Shown here in pieces: positions 33,331-44,006 of a stretch of DNA of 64,000 nucleotides. Both the position numbers and the translations under genes were made by a program. Location of the stretch: NCBI RefSeq assembly GCF_051020955.1, contig NW_027476093.1, positions 1,178,001 to 1,242,000 on the forward strand, written 5' to 3'. Under the pieces are notes generated by a model. It worked only from the letters and a program-made list of their open reading frames with translations. It was not told where the DNA came from and did not search any database. How positions within the stretch are numbered: the stretch's first letter is position 1; each line of letters opens with the position of its first letter. The DNA comes from Megalopta genalis (Eukaryota > Arthropoda > Insecta > Hymenoptera > Halictidae).

Positions 33331-33468
33331 AAGAGGAGATATGTTTTCATAGTCACCGATTGTGAACAACTATAAAAATGAGGCGCAAGGGTTGAATAAT
33401 CGCATCCCCTCTCCCCAAATTGTCCATTTACGTTTGCAAGCCGATCGTCGATTACGATGAATTTACTG
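33331..33468. mobile_element. TA-MITE, right part
   Basis: It starts inside the left arm (AAGAGGAGATATG), keeps the loop and the right arm (AATGAGGCGCAAGGG, TTGTCCATTTACG) and ends GATGAATTTACTG before TA. The left terminus is lost into the neighbouring AT array. Confidence 0.75.
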
Positions 33469-33967
33469 TAACCTCAAGGAATCGGCGAAACGGACGCGAG
33501 GCATCGGCATAAAGTTGAGCCATCGGCCACGTGAACCACGGTAACGGTTGATTATAAAGCTCGAAGCAGAAGAAGAAGAAGAAGAAAAAAGTCTAAGCTC
33601 GAAATTAGCCGAAGCGTGTAATCAAGGAAGAAGGAAACTTCGAGACGGTCCTAACTAATCCCGTCACGTAGCGCCATAATCGTCTGGGACGGCGGCGTTA
33701 ATCAAGTTCCGAAAATACAGGAATGGCCGGAGGTGTAATTTCACCCTTATATACGGGTGTTAAAGCGCGCCGGAATGGCACCCCATGCATAACGCCCGCC
33801 GCGCTTGTACATCTATGTATATGTATGTATGTGTGTATGTACGTGTATCTGCAACACCGGTACACCAGCTTCCTCTCACTCGTAACTGATCCAGGTACTA
33901 CACGCGTACACGTGTACGTGGGAATGATGTACGTATATAAATATATATACATATATATATATATATA
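33469..33967. other. Unique DNA with short simple repeats
   Basis: Contains an AAG run near 33566-33590, TATG/TGTATG repeats near 33805-33850 and (TA)n at 33930-33967. No gene was recognised. Confidence 0.4.
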
Positions 33968-34326
33968 CAGGGTGTCCCATAATTATGGGAACAATTTCTA
34001 AGAAATGATTCCTGAGGTTATTCGAAGCAACTTTTTCCTTTACAAAAATGTTCTCCGATGCATCGTTAACGAGTTATTAACAAAAAGACGCTGACCAATG
34101 AGAGACGAGCTCGGCTGGCGGATGAGCGGATGAGCGGACGGAGCTCGGTTCCGTTCATTGGCGTGGCCGCCTAGCGCCAGCCGAACTCGCCTCTCATTGG
34201 TCACTGTTTTTCGTTCATAATTCGTGAACGAAGCCTCGTAGAATATTTTCGCAAAGGAAAAAGTTGCTTCGAATGATCTCAGGAATCCCTTATTTCCCGG
34301 AAATATCATAATTTTGGGTCACCCTG
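33968..34326. mobile_element. CAGGGTGTCCC-type MITE, complete copy
   Basis: The 359-bp element is flanked by TA; ends CAGGGTGTCCCATAATTATG and the complement ending ACCCTG. The arms carry the CGTTAACGAGTTATTAAC and CCAATGAGAG blocks seen in related copies at 3590, 19924 and 53764. Confidence 0.9.
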
Positions 34327-34329
34327 TAC

Positions 34330-34865
34330 ACATATCGTAAACTATGTAGCAGAAGCGTGTTAAATCTTCCGGGCAAAACGGGAGAGGACAAACTTACGCG
34401 GAAACTTGGGAAATCGCGGCGCTTCCGAGCCATTCATGGTTACCACGCTTTTATGTACAAGCTTGCGAAAAGCACCCGGTGACGTCTACGCGCCGCCGGC
34501 CGTAACTCCTCTAACGGCCATCTTTACCCAAAAACATCACTGCATGTCCGCCGGCGAGACCGAACTTCGACCTTTAAACGCGGCTAACGAATGAAACAGA
34601 CATTAAACGCTGCACCGTAACGATTCGAAGTTCGCATTAGCCGGATATAAACGACGGCTGTATGAGCTTTAACATGTCCCTTGGCACCTCTGCTATACAG
34701 CGATGACTGTATTAACATCGTCGACGACATGCTCGGATATTTTTCGATCGTTATCGCGATACGCGAGATCGTTCCATTAATCGTTAAACGCGATATTCGT
34801 TACGACGATGCATCGGCATAGAGAAAATGCTGATCGAATAAGAGAAATTTAGGGAACACGAAACA
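34330..34865. other. Unique DNA, no gene recognised
   Basis: CpG-rich at left, then mixed composition. No gene was recognised. Confidence 0.4.
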
Positions 34866-34869
34866 TTAA

Positions 34870-35128
34870 CCCTTTGCACTCGAAGCCGTTTTCACACTGT
34901 AAGTCTATAAAGTAATTTTTCTGACTATAATTTCTCCGATCGTAAAGTACTTTACGGTATATCATTTATTTTACGGTATTTTGCAATTTGAATGGCGAGT
35001 CTGAGGCGCCGCTAAAAATTGCTATATATATTATATTAATATAATATTATATTATATTATATTAATATTAATATTATATTAATATAATATATATAGCAAT
35101 TTTTAGCGGCGCCTCAGACTCGCCATTT
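34870..35128. mobile_element. TTAA MITE with an AT palindrome in its right part
   Basis: After TTAA (34866-34869) the left end CCCTTTGCACTCGAAGCC is intact. At 34992 the subterminal block ATGGCGAGTCTGAGGCGCCG appears inverted. A block of AT repeats follows, and the same block returns in the normal direction (CGGCGCCTCAGACTCGCCAT, to 35126). The terminal CGAGTGCAAAGGG has been lost. Confidence 0.75.
34992..35126. repeat. 135-bp near-perfect palindrome
   Basis: Arms of 37 bp (ATGGCGAGTCTGAGGCGCCG and the following CTAAAAATTGCTATATA) are exact complements. The AT-rich centre is also largely self-complementary, so the whole block could form a cruciform. Confidence 0.9.
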
Positions 35129-35161
35129 ATAATATATATAGCAATTTTAAGAAGATGTATA

Positions 35162-37097
35162 CAGGGTGTTCCACAATTATTTTAACAGCCGAAAATGAGG
35201 GGTAGCTGAGGTCATTTGAAGTAACTTTTTCCTTTGTGAAAATGCAATCCGCGGCTTTGTTTACGGGTTATTAACGAAAAACACTGGCCAATGAGAGGTG
35301 ACGGTGCGAGAGAGAGGGTCCGTGAGAGAGTCCGCAGCACGAGGCTTTGACAGAAGGTCGGGACGGACTCGAGCCGCGTTCGAAGTATTGAACAAGTCAC
35401 GAAGCGAGAACTTTCCGGATTTTTTTAACTACATAACAGTGATATTTTTAAGAAAAACACTGTTCACCTTTACTTTAGAACGTCTGAAGAATATTCACTA
35501 ATTTTTCGGACTCGAAATAATATGTAGTTTAACCGTGACAGCCGTTTTAATTTTCTGATGTGCATGACACCTCGTGTGTACCATATGAAATTTTTATGCA
35601 AGGTGTACAGTGAAGATTAACAAAGTTCGTAAATGATATTTTAATTTAAATAATTCCGTGTACGAACAGAATTCAACGAATGATTCGCAAAGCTGATTTA
35701 ATAATAAATAATCGCGTTAAGGTACGTAAAGGATTTGTTTTTTAGAGAAATATGAAAAATATTATCGATAAGAAACTCACCCATTTAGTTGAGGATGCAT
35801 TTGCTGACTCGTACGTACTGACCTCGTACAACGAACAGCTGATCCCAGGTCGATGACCGCAACATTCGAGGGATACTGTCGGTGGAACCTCTGGTATGGT
35901 TATTTGCGAAGTTCACTTACACTGCACTGTCACCAAACACTGATCAGTTATTTAATCACTGATAATCCGCGAATCACTTGTGGATATTTAAGAAAGATCA
36001 CTGAGACTCGTTCGCGGATAATCGTTTATTCGACGCGTTCGTTCGGAAATCGACGTTTCACTGCCGAAAAATTCAGGCCTTGACTGTGGGTCCTTGTTGT
36101 TCTTCGTTCGGCCGTCCGAGGAAATGACACTCGATACCATTTTCTTCGCACGGCCATTAATTACGTTCTAAGAGCGCAGGGTGACAGCGGGTCGGACACA
36201 GTTTACGTCTCGGCATATCTTGTTTATTTCATTTGGCGGTACCCTGCGCTTCGAAGAAAATAGTATCGGGTGTTATTTCCTCGGACGGCCGAAAGACAAG
36301 GGTCCACGGTCGAGGCCTCGATTTTTTGGCAGTGAAACGTCGACTTCCGAACGAACGCGTCGAATAAACGATTATCCGCGAACGAGTCTCAGTGATCTTT
36401 CTTAAATATCCACAAGTGATTCGGATTATCAGTGATTAATTAAGTGATCAGTGTTTGGTGACAGTGCAGTGAAAGATCAGCTGTACGTTGTACAAGGTCA
36501 GTGCCCTTCGACATCATGAATTTCAGCCAGCAAATGCATCCTCAACATAACTTTACTGATAATATTTTTCATATCTCTCTAATAAACAAATCCTTTACGT
36601 CCCTTATTTATTATTAAATCAGTTTTGCAAATCATTCGTTAATCTTCACTGTACACATTGCATAAAAATTTCATATGGTACACACGAGGTGTCATGCACA
36701 CCAGAAAATTAAAACGGCTGTCACGGTTAAACTACATATTATTTCGAGTCCGAAAAATTAGTGAATATTCTTCAGACGTTCTAAAGTAAAGGTGAACAGC
36801 GTCTTTCTTAAAAATATCACTGTTATGTAGTAAAAAACATCCGGAAAGTTCTCGCCTTGTGACTTGTTCAATACTTCGAACGCGGATCGAGTCCGTCCCG
36901 ACCTTCTGTCAAAGCCTCGTGTTGCGGACTCTCTCGCGGACCCTCTCCCTCGCACCGTCACCTCTCATTGGCCAGTGTTTTTCGTTAATAACTCGTAAAC
37001 AAAGCCTCAGATTGCAAATTCGCAAAGGAAAAAGTTACTTCAAATGACCTCAGCTACCCCTCATTTTCGGCTGTTAAAATAATTGTGGAACACCCTG
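35162..37097. mobile_element. 1.9-kb foldback element with ~0.9-kb arms
   Basis: Flanked by TA, with ends CAGGGTGTTCCACAATTATT and its complement. Most of the left half (35162 to about 36155) is matched in reverse complement by the right half (about 36240 to 37097). Examples: GGTCGGGACGGACTCGAGCC at 35359 against its complement near 36890; GATAATCCGCGAATCACTTG against CAAGTGATTCGGATTATCAG; GGCCGTCCGAGGAAAT against ATTTCCTCGGACGGCC. The unpaired centre is about 80 bp. The arms differ by scattered substitutions. Neither arm holds a recognisable transposase. A third arm lies at 13723-14345. Confidence 0.9.
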
Positions 37098-37099
37098 TA

Positions 37100-37462
37100 T
37101 AATATATAATATATATTTTCTAGCCTCCTTTTTTTCTAAATTAAAGAAGCAGAATTAAATTTCATTCGACCTCAAATCGCATTTTCGAAAATAATTCTGC
37201 AAAGTCCGCGCATTTCGTCAAACTTGGCAACTTTCAATGTAACAAAAACACAGCCTCATATTCAAAGGGGTGGACCAGGCTTCATCAAACATAAAACCAA
37301 AAATATCATCTTAAAGCATGAATTTCAAGCTTTAATTTAAAAAAAAAGCGTCATCATCCTAACATCACTTTTTGCAGAGTTCTCGTCAGTCAAAGTCAGC
37401 CAATTCTTCTCGAAAATTTGTCTCTGTTATAATTCTTTCGAGCAGTATGACACGCCAGTATT
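37100..37462. other. AT-rich unique DNA
   Basis: No gene, repeat family or RNA was recognised. Confidence 0.4.
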
Positions 37463-37466
37463 TTAA

Positions 37467-37702
37467 CCCTTTGCACTCGAGACTACCTTAATTCCGTAAT
37501 AAAAACATTCGTTTCAACCGACGGTATATCAATTTTCTACGATTATTTTTATTTGATACAGACGAAATAAAACGAGCGCACTTATATAGAACAGTTTTAT
37601 TCTCTGACAATTCATCGGAATTTTTTATACAAATTTAACAATGTGAAAACTCTTTTGAAAATAGCGCGGCAATTTTCAGCGTCGTTCCTCGAGTGCAAAG
37701 GG
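37467..37702. mobile_element. TTAA MITE (CCCTTTGCACTCG family), complete
   Basis: 236 bp between TTAA (37463-37466) and TTAA (37703-37706). The ends CCCTTTGCACTCGAG and CTCGAGTGCAAAGGG are perfect inverted repeats. The short size and TTAA target suggest mobilisation by a piggyBac-type transposase. Confidence 0.92.
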
Positions 37703-37706
37703 TTAA

Positions 37707-38949
37707 AATATTGTTTCGCATTTATTTTCCTTATTTTTGCCACGAGTGCACAAGATCCGCAGTATAATAATAAATAAATTAACCCAACTGAAACGAAATC
37801 CATTTAAGTGTGTCACGAAGGGAGAGTATAGTTATCTCGGTTATGGGGATATTGACCTAACCGAACGTCGAAAATCGATGCGGCCAAGATTGCCCGTTCG
37901 CGTTTCCGTGGCACAGCGCGCGCGGCGCGTAACTTTATAATTGAATATTGAAAGCGGCGGCTTTGGCCGCGCTAGACGACGTCCGACAAATTGGAACGAA
38001 GTTCCAGGCGAAGGTAGGGGAAACTATCGCGCGCGCGGGGCATTCTCGCGGGAGGAACGCGCGTTTATGGGAAGCGCTGTCGACGAAAGTCGTGAGCGAG
38101 ACGGGAGCGCTCGGTGTCTCGCTGGCCCCCGGATTTATGCGAGGCGTTATGGCCGACGGATCTAACCCACTAGAAGCTAGTCCCTGGCCGTAAAGCCGAG
38201 ATAATTAAATTATGGGAATAAAAAGTGGAAGTCGGAGAGCGCGTCCCGCGTTGCCGCCGCGCCGCGCCGCGTCGGTTCTCCGCTTTTTCGTCGCGAAGGA
38301 AAATCGTAAAACCAGCCCGACCGACAAATCTGTATAATGTTTCGCGATTTTTATCGCCTCGCCACCCTTCGTCACCCACGTGCCGGCACTAAAAACTTGT
38401 CGCAGGGCACGACGAGCGGATCCGCGGCTCGGACGTCGGCGGTCGCCCGGTGTTTGCCGGCTCGTCGCTTACGCGCGCCGAATTTCGAAATGGAAATGAA
38501 AGATTTTATGCCGTCGTCAAAAATCGACACCGGAATGTCTGGAATGGCCGTCGCGACGGTCGCGATACGGCTCCGTTGCGGCTCGTTGTTTCTTCGACAG
38601 CTGCGTGCCAACGGATTCAAACGGGTTACGACTTGGAATGCCCGCGGCGCTCGCTGTCCCAATGAAAGAACAATGCGAGTGGAGGATAAACAAATTTACT
38701 TAGCCGCGTATTTCAAACCGGAATATACTGTTGGATTATACTGTGTGGAATGGTACTGTTGTTGGACGCAAAGAAGCGCGGACGATTAGGTATCACCGAA
38801 TGAAAGTGAGTTTTGTTGTAATTTTCGGAATTGACGAAATTACCGCGTTCTAAGTTATTGTTGGCCAACGAAAGTTTATCTTCGTGAAGATATATTCTAG
38901 CGAACGGGAAGAAAACGTGAACCTATGCATATGTTAATCGGGATTATGG
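37707..38949. other. CpG-rich unique DNA, no gene recognised
   Basis: Includes a compact 81-codon frame at 37948-38193 (MKAAALAALDDVRQIGTKFQ at its start) with a less biased composition than its neighbours, and a 150-codon frame at 38337-38789. Neither shows a domain I recognise and both are overlapped by other frames. If a host exon exists in this window, 37948-38193 is the best place to look. Confidence 0.35.
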
Positions 38950-40131
38950 TTAAATTGTAACGGAAAGTGCAGAAGTTGTACACGTTATCGAGCTCCTCGA
39001 AATAGCCATTAATCGCGGATTCCAGCTGTTCATTATTGGACAATCTTTTACCACCGAGCTATTTTTTCGAGTTTAGAAAGAGAAAATAATCCGACGGGGC
39101 TAAGTCCGGCGAGCAGGGTGCGCGAGGGTGCAATTCGAACTCGAGCTCCTGGATTTTGGCCGTCGCGATAACGGATGCGCGAACCGGTACATCGTCTCGG
39201 TGAAACAACGATTTCTTTTTCGCCGAACGTGGCCGTTTTTCTTCGATTTTGTCGCTCGAACGCTGCGGTAAATTCGTACGATACTCGCCGTTCGTTGTTT
39301 TTCCTTTTCCAAGATAATCGATGAAAATTATTCCACGCGCGTCCCAAAAAACCGACGCCGCGACCTTGCCAGCGGATGGAACCGTCTTCGCCTTCTTCGG
39401 AGCCGGTCCTCGCCTTACAGTCCATCGTTCCGACCGTTCCTTCGACTCGGGTGCGAAGCGACGAACCCAGGTTTCATCCATGGTTACGAATCGACGCGAA
39501 AACTGGGCTTTGTTCCTGCGAAACGTCGCCGAACGCTCGATCGAAACATCCTTGCGACGCTGTTTTCGTTCCGTTGCGAGCAAGCGCGGCACCCATCTCG
39601 CGCACAGCTTTCTCGCGTCCAAATTTTCAGTCGATACGCGGTGTACGGCGCTTTTTGAAACGCCTACCGTGTCTGCGAGCTCGCGCACTTTCGGTCGACG
39701 ATCGTCCGATACCGTTCTGTGAATTTTCTTCGGCATTTCCGGCGCGGTCGCTTCGTTCGGTCGACCACCGCGGTGCTCGTCTTGGCAGCTCGTACGGCCT
39801 CGTTTCAATTCTGCCACCCGATATTTTATTGTTGCAAACGAAGCAGCAGACTCCCCTAGAGTAGAATCTAGCTCGATTTTGATATAGGTTACCGAGACCT
39901 TTCGAATGAAAATATTGCATCGCGTAACGATGACCAATTCTGTCCATGTTCGCAAATTCGCCGAGAGCGTTCGCTATTAACGGCTGACAAACAAATACTA
40001 AACGATGTAGCGTCTTCAAACTTGAAATTTAAGCTTAATAAGGTTCGTACTTTCGACCAGAGTCATTTTTTTTAAAATAATAACAGCCGTCTATACCTCG
40101 GGCCGGGTTCTTTTTGGGACCACCCTCGTAT
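38950..40131 (-). mobile_element. Mariner transposon, 3' end lost
   Basis: The element reads leftward from CGAGGGTGGTCCCAAAAAGA (complement of bases ending at 40131), through an untranslated leader to a transposase. The coding region fades near 38950, and no matching right terminal repeat was found. Two more pieces of the same 5' end lie at 40597-40716 and 40972-41092. The ends and protein resemble the mellifera/cecropia branch of mariners, by memory. Confidence 0.85.
38960..39955 (-). pseudogene. Mariner transposase pseudogene (DD34D), long frame retained
   Basis: An open frame of 298 codons (39059-39955) covers most of a mariner transposase. In order: the first HTH with ATIKYRVAELKRGRTS; the linker DEHRGGRPNEATAP; the second HTH with VRELADTVGVSKSAVHRV; first catalytic Asp in TMDETWV; FWDARGIIFIDYL; second Asp in FHRDDVP; third in SPDLAPSDYF, 34 residues later. 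A TAG then interrupts what should be a Trp codon, and the same frame resumes with LGGKRLSNNEQLESAINGYF before homology ends. The N-terminus is frameshifted. All three catalytic Asp remain, yet the protein cannot be complete. Confidence 0.9.
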
Positions 40132-40165
40132 ATGTTGCATACTACAGTAATCCTAACTAACTTAA

Positions 40166-40405
40166 CCCTTTGCACTCGACGCCATTTTAACTGTAAATCT
40201 AAATTAATTTTTCTGACTTATGGTATTTCCATTTTATATAACAAAGTGCATTTTACGCATATGAAATTTATAGTCTTGCGATTCGTACAACAGTTAGACT
40301 TTTAACAATCTTTTTATGTCTAGACTTTGATAATATAAAAATTATCTTGGAACGTGATGTAACAATTTTAATGGTGCCTCGGAGTCACCACTCGAGTGCA
40401 AAGGG
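40166..40405. mobile_element. TTAA MITE (CCCTTTGCACTCG family), complete
   Basis: 240 bp between TTAA (40162-40165) and TTAA (40406-40409). The ends are CCCTTTGCACTCGA and TCGAGTGCAAAGGG, with the subterminal block GGTGCCTCGGAGTCACCA near the right. Confidence 0.92.
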
Positions 40406-40409
40406 TTAA

Positions 40410-40532
40410 TACTCCCTAACCGACAACAACAATTATAAAAACGAGCCGTGAGGCTCTAATAATCGTGTTCTCCTCTTACCAAATTGTCCATTTTCGTGCA
40501 CCATCCGAGCGCCAATTAGGGAGACATTACCG
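40410..40532. mobile_element. TA-MITE, right half
   Basis: It begins just after the TTAA of the neighbour with a short left-end scrap (TACTCCCTAACCGAC), then jumps to the loop and a complete right arm ending GGGAGACATTACCG and TA. Confidence 0.8.
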
Positions 40533-40716
40533 TATCGCTTTCGATTCATTGAAATTCTTAACAAAAGAAATTTCTATCGAAGTCACGTTTGTTGCAATCG
40601 ATGCAGATACTAAACAATGTAACGTCTTCAAACTTGAAACTTAAGCTTTCTAAAGTACGTACTTTCGATCATAGTCATTGTTTTTAAGCAATAACCGCCA
40701 TCTATAGGCCGGGCTC
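40533..40716 (-). mobile_element. TA-MITE spacer joined to a mariner 5' fragment
   Basis: Bases 40536-40596 are part of the spacer seen at 25840-25955. Bases 40597-40716 match the mariner leader (TGTAACGTCTTCAAACTTGA to CCGCCATCTATAGGCCGGGC). The joint shows a recombination or insertion between two repeat families. Confidence 0.75.
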
Positions 40717-40724
40717 GCTATTAA

Positions 40725-40967
40725 CCTCCTGCCATACTTCGACGAGCCCGGCTCGTCGTGAAAATTTCTAGCAATAACTTCTCGAGTATAGACGTTATTC
40801 TGTCTTTTAAAATTGGAACAAAATTCTAATCTCTTGTCGTAAATATTTAAGCGATCGAGTAAATATAGGCACGCGATAAACACCAATTTCCTTTCCCTTC
40901 TAAGAAATGATCGCAATCGAAAAATTTCTAATCGTAGCAACTAAGAAGAAAATCGTATGTCAAAGGG
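40725..40967. mobile_element. TTAA MITE, third family, inserted in mariner DNA
   Basis: 243 bp between TTAA (40721-40724) and TTAA (40968-40971), with imperfect ends CCTCCTGCCATAC and GTATGTCAAAGGG. The flanks CGCTA and CGGCTGTCAAACAAATGC join to give the unbroken mariner sequence seen at 39971-39995, so the empty site is known. Confidence 0.85.
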
Positions 40968-40971
40968 TTAA

Positions 40972-41092
40972 CGGCTGTCAAACAAATGCTAACCAACGTA
41001 GCGTCTTCAAACTTGAAACTCAAGCTTTCCAGGCTTCTTACTTTCGACCATACTCATTGATTTTTAAAAAGCAATGGTACCACCCTCGAAGG
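40972..41092 (-). mobile_element. Third mariner 5'-end fragment
   Basis: This runs from GGCTGTCAAACAAATGC through GCGTCTTCAAACTTGAAACT to the end GGTACCACCCTCG, matching the 5' end of the mariner at 40131. With 40716-40724 it forms one piece split by the TTAA MITE. Confidence 0.85.
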
Positions 41093-42800
41093 TCGTCGAC
41101 TCGAAAATGTCCCGAATCGAAAGGATCGCGTCGCGTTTCGTCGCAATCACGATCACGTGGAGAAACCGTGGCGCGACGGATGGCGTATATAGTCCATAGT
41201 CCGTGAATAATTAAACGACGATGGCGACGCTGTCAAGGCTAATGGTCGTCGCAGCACGTGTTTCGTAGTGTAAAAAAAATGCCGCGGTGGCCGGAGTTTC
41301 GCACGCGCGGTCCGATTTCGTGTTACAGGCCGGAGGCATGTAACCCCGTGTAAAACAGTACGGTACGATGGTCATCGCAACGGCCAGGTGGCCGATGCGC
41401 CGGAAGTGGGATTCTGATATCTCGAGGATACTGCCTGCCTGTAAATGGTATGGAAATAAGTTCGAACTACCGACTGGGCCGCCAGGGAACCGCGAAAGGG
41501 GACCGCGAAGGGGGACCGCGAGGGGGGCCGCGAGGGGGCCGGACGAAGGATCAAGGGAGAATAGGTTAGGTGCGCGTTTCATGTGGCTGCGCAGGAAACG
41601 GAGAGGAGTAAGGTGTGCTAGGAGAGGAACGGGAACGGTGATCCGCATAATAGGGAATCGGCGTGGTTGGTCGGGGTGCAATCGTCGGTACGTTGCCGGC
41701 AACATAGTACCGTTTTGAGTGTGCACAGAGGGTGCGACCGCCGTGCACAATGCGGCGAGGGACACGGAAGGATGGAAGAAAGGAAGAAAAAAACGCTAAC
41801 AACATAACGCGACACAATGGTCGTCAGGTTCCGCGTCACAGTTTCTTGGGGTTCGAAATCAGCGGGGTGGCTCTCTCTCTTTCTCTCTCTCTCTCTCTCG
41901 GGCAAACATTCGTTGGGTAATTAGACAACGCGAAGGCTCGACGAAGAGGGGAGAATGTTTGTTGTGCTCCTTGATATCTGTTTCGATCCGCGCGCAATTT
42001 TTTCTCTCTCTCTCTCCTCTTTTTTTCAATTTTTTTTTTTTTAGCTTTTTCAACATCGGCGAACGTACAAAAGGTTGGAAAAACCGGGCGCGGGAGATCA
42101 GTCAAGCCTAATTCTGCACCGTGCGCGTATCGATCCCGTTTCTATGGTCATTTTTTGCCGGTCCCCCGACGGAAATCGGAGAAGGCTCGTTAACAGAAAT
42201 AGTTCCTTTTAGATTAAGCGGCGTTGCGCGACGCCGATGGTTCACTGTCAGCGTATTTGCTCGGAGCAATTTGTTAATTTGAAGCGGATAAGCATCGGCT
42301 ATCCCCAAAGGGGAAAGCCGCGCGCTGGCATTCGGGGTGAAATTGCGTATTTATGCCGCGCATAATCCGCCCATTCTACAAATGGTGGCGAATCTATCAA
42401 TGCCGTCGCATTACCGGTTTCATTTTCCTACGTCGATGGAGACACACAAAGCTATAAAAAATAGATCCCGTCCGGTCATTTCGGAGGTCGACTCCCCTCC
42501 CCCCTCCGCCCTCCACAACACTGCGATCCGCCAGGATATCGCTCAATTTTTTACTTTCGTCCCGCGTCCGAGCACACCCGGAAACGAACGCGCGCCGTTT
42601 ATTCATGCTTTACCCTCGTTTCCGGTCTTCGCGAAGCATCGTCCAATCGAATGACCTCAATGACGCAAGAACGAGCCTTTGACGATCTGCGCGCGGGACA
42701 GTACCTGCGTCTCGTCGGAAAGGACAGCTTTGATTCATCTAGTTTTGATCGTTATGAGCTGTCATTGTACCGTGCAATCATTACGTAATTCGCATTGTAC
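41093..42800. other. CpG-rich unique DNA, no gene recognised
   Basis: Contains a G-rich, directly repeated GGGGACCGCGA stretch at about 41495-41540, (TC)n at about 41871-41899 and 42001-42018, and a poly-T tract near 42027. Multiple overlapping frames of 60-184 codons on both strands have no recognisable domain. Confidence 0.4.
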
Positions 42801-42824
42801 ATTTATATTTATATTTTATATTCA

Positions 42825-42956
42825 AAAGTTATGCCAAAGTTATGTTAGGGTTATGTCAAAGCTATGCCAAAGTTGTGCCAAAGTTATGTCAGAGTTATGT
42901 CAGGATTATGTCAAAGTTATGCCAAAGCTATGTCAGGGTGATGCCAAAGTTATGTC
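42825..42956. repeat. 11-bp minisatellite, inward-facing left flank
   Basis: About 12 units of AAAGTTATGTC / AAAGTTATGCC, related to the array at 14400-14716. It faces a TATTCTA microsatellite on its right. Confidence 0.93.
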
Positions 42957-43935
42957 ATTCTATATTCTACCTTCTATATATATATTCTATATTCTATATT
43001 CTATATTTTATATTCTATATTTTATATTCTATATTCTATATGCTATATTCTGCATTCTATATTCTATATTTTACATTCTGTATTTTATATTCTACATTCT
43101 ATATTCTATATTCTATATTCTATATTTTATATTCTATATTCTATATGCTATATTCTATATGCTATATTCTATATGCTATATTCTATATGTTATATTCTAT
43201 ATGCTATATTCTGCATTCTATATTCTATATTTTACATTCTGTATTCTATATTCTACATTCTATATTCTATATTCTATATTCTACATTCTATATTCTATAT
43301 TCTATATTCTATATTCTATATTCTATATTCTATATTCTATATTCTATGTTCTATATTCTATATTCTGAATATAAAATATAGAATACCGAATTCTATATTC
43401 TGTATTCTGAATTCTATATTCTACATTCTATATGCTATATTCTGAATTCTATATCTTGTGTATAGAATACAGAAGTCTGAATATAGAATATAGAATTCAG
43501 AATACAATATTCTGAATACAGAATATAGAATTCCGAATACAGAATATAGAATTCTGAATACAGAATATAGAATTCTGAATACAGAATATAGAATTCTGAA
43601 TATAGAATTCTGAATACAGAATATAGAATTCTGAATACAGAATATAGAATTCTGAATATAGAATGATCTGAATACAGAATACAGAATTCTGAATATAGAA
43701 TTCTAAATATAGAATAATCTGAATATAGAATATTTTGAGTATAGAATACAGAATTCTGAATATAGAATATTCTGAATATAAAATATACAGAATACAGAAT
43801 ACAGAATATAGAATGTAGAATAAAGAATACAGAATATAGAATAGAGAATATAGTATACGGAATATAGTATATAAAATATAGAATATAGAATATTAGAATG
43901 CAGAATATAGAAAATATAATAAAATATAAAATATG
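42957..43935. repeat. TATTCTA microsatellite with internal orientation switch
   Basis: Bases to about 43365 are TTCTATA units (7 bp and variants TTCTGCA, TTTTATA). From about 43460 the complement TATAGAA (with TACAGAATTCTGAA variants) takes over, making a large palindrome of about 1 kb. Open frames with ILYSIFY repeats occur because the 7-bp unit lacks stops. Confidence 0.95.
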
Positions 43936-43937
43936 GA

Positions 43938-44006
43938 ATATAACTTTGGCATAACCTTGACATAATCCTGACATAACTCTGACATAAGTTTGACATAACT
44001 TTGGCA
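43938..44006. repeat. 11-bp minisatellite, inverted right flank
   Basis: About six units of GACATAACTTT / GGCATAACCTT, the complement of the array at 42825-42956, ending in TTTGGCAATTATAAAAACGA where the TA-MITE half begins. Confidence 0.9.

Noticed and set aside
37948..38193. 81-codon frame beginning MKAAALAALDDVRQIG as a small conserved protein
   Set aside because: It looks more protein-like than its neighbours, but I recognise no family and a second frame overlaps it; left as a place to check.
41211..41765. 184-codon minus-strand frame
   Set aside because: Overlaps a 116-codon + frame over G-rich direct repeats; composition-driven.
42679..43445. Long open frames (up to 229 codons) of YSIFYIL and KLCQSY repeats as membrane proteins
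   Set aside because: They come entirely from 7-bp and 11-bp satellite units that lack stop codons; frames in several registers are open at once.
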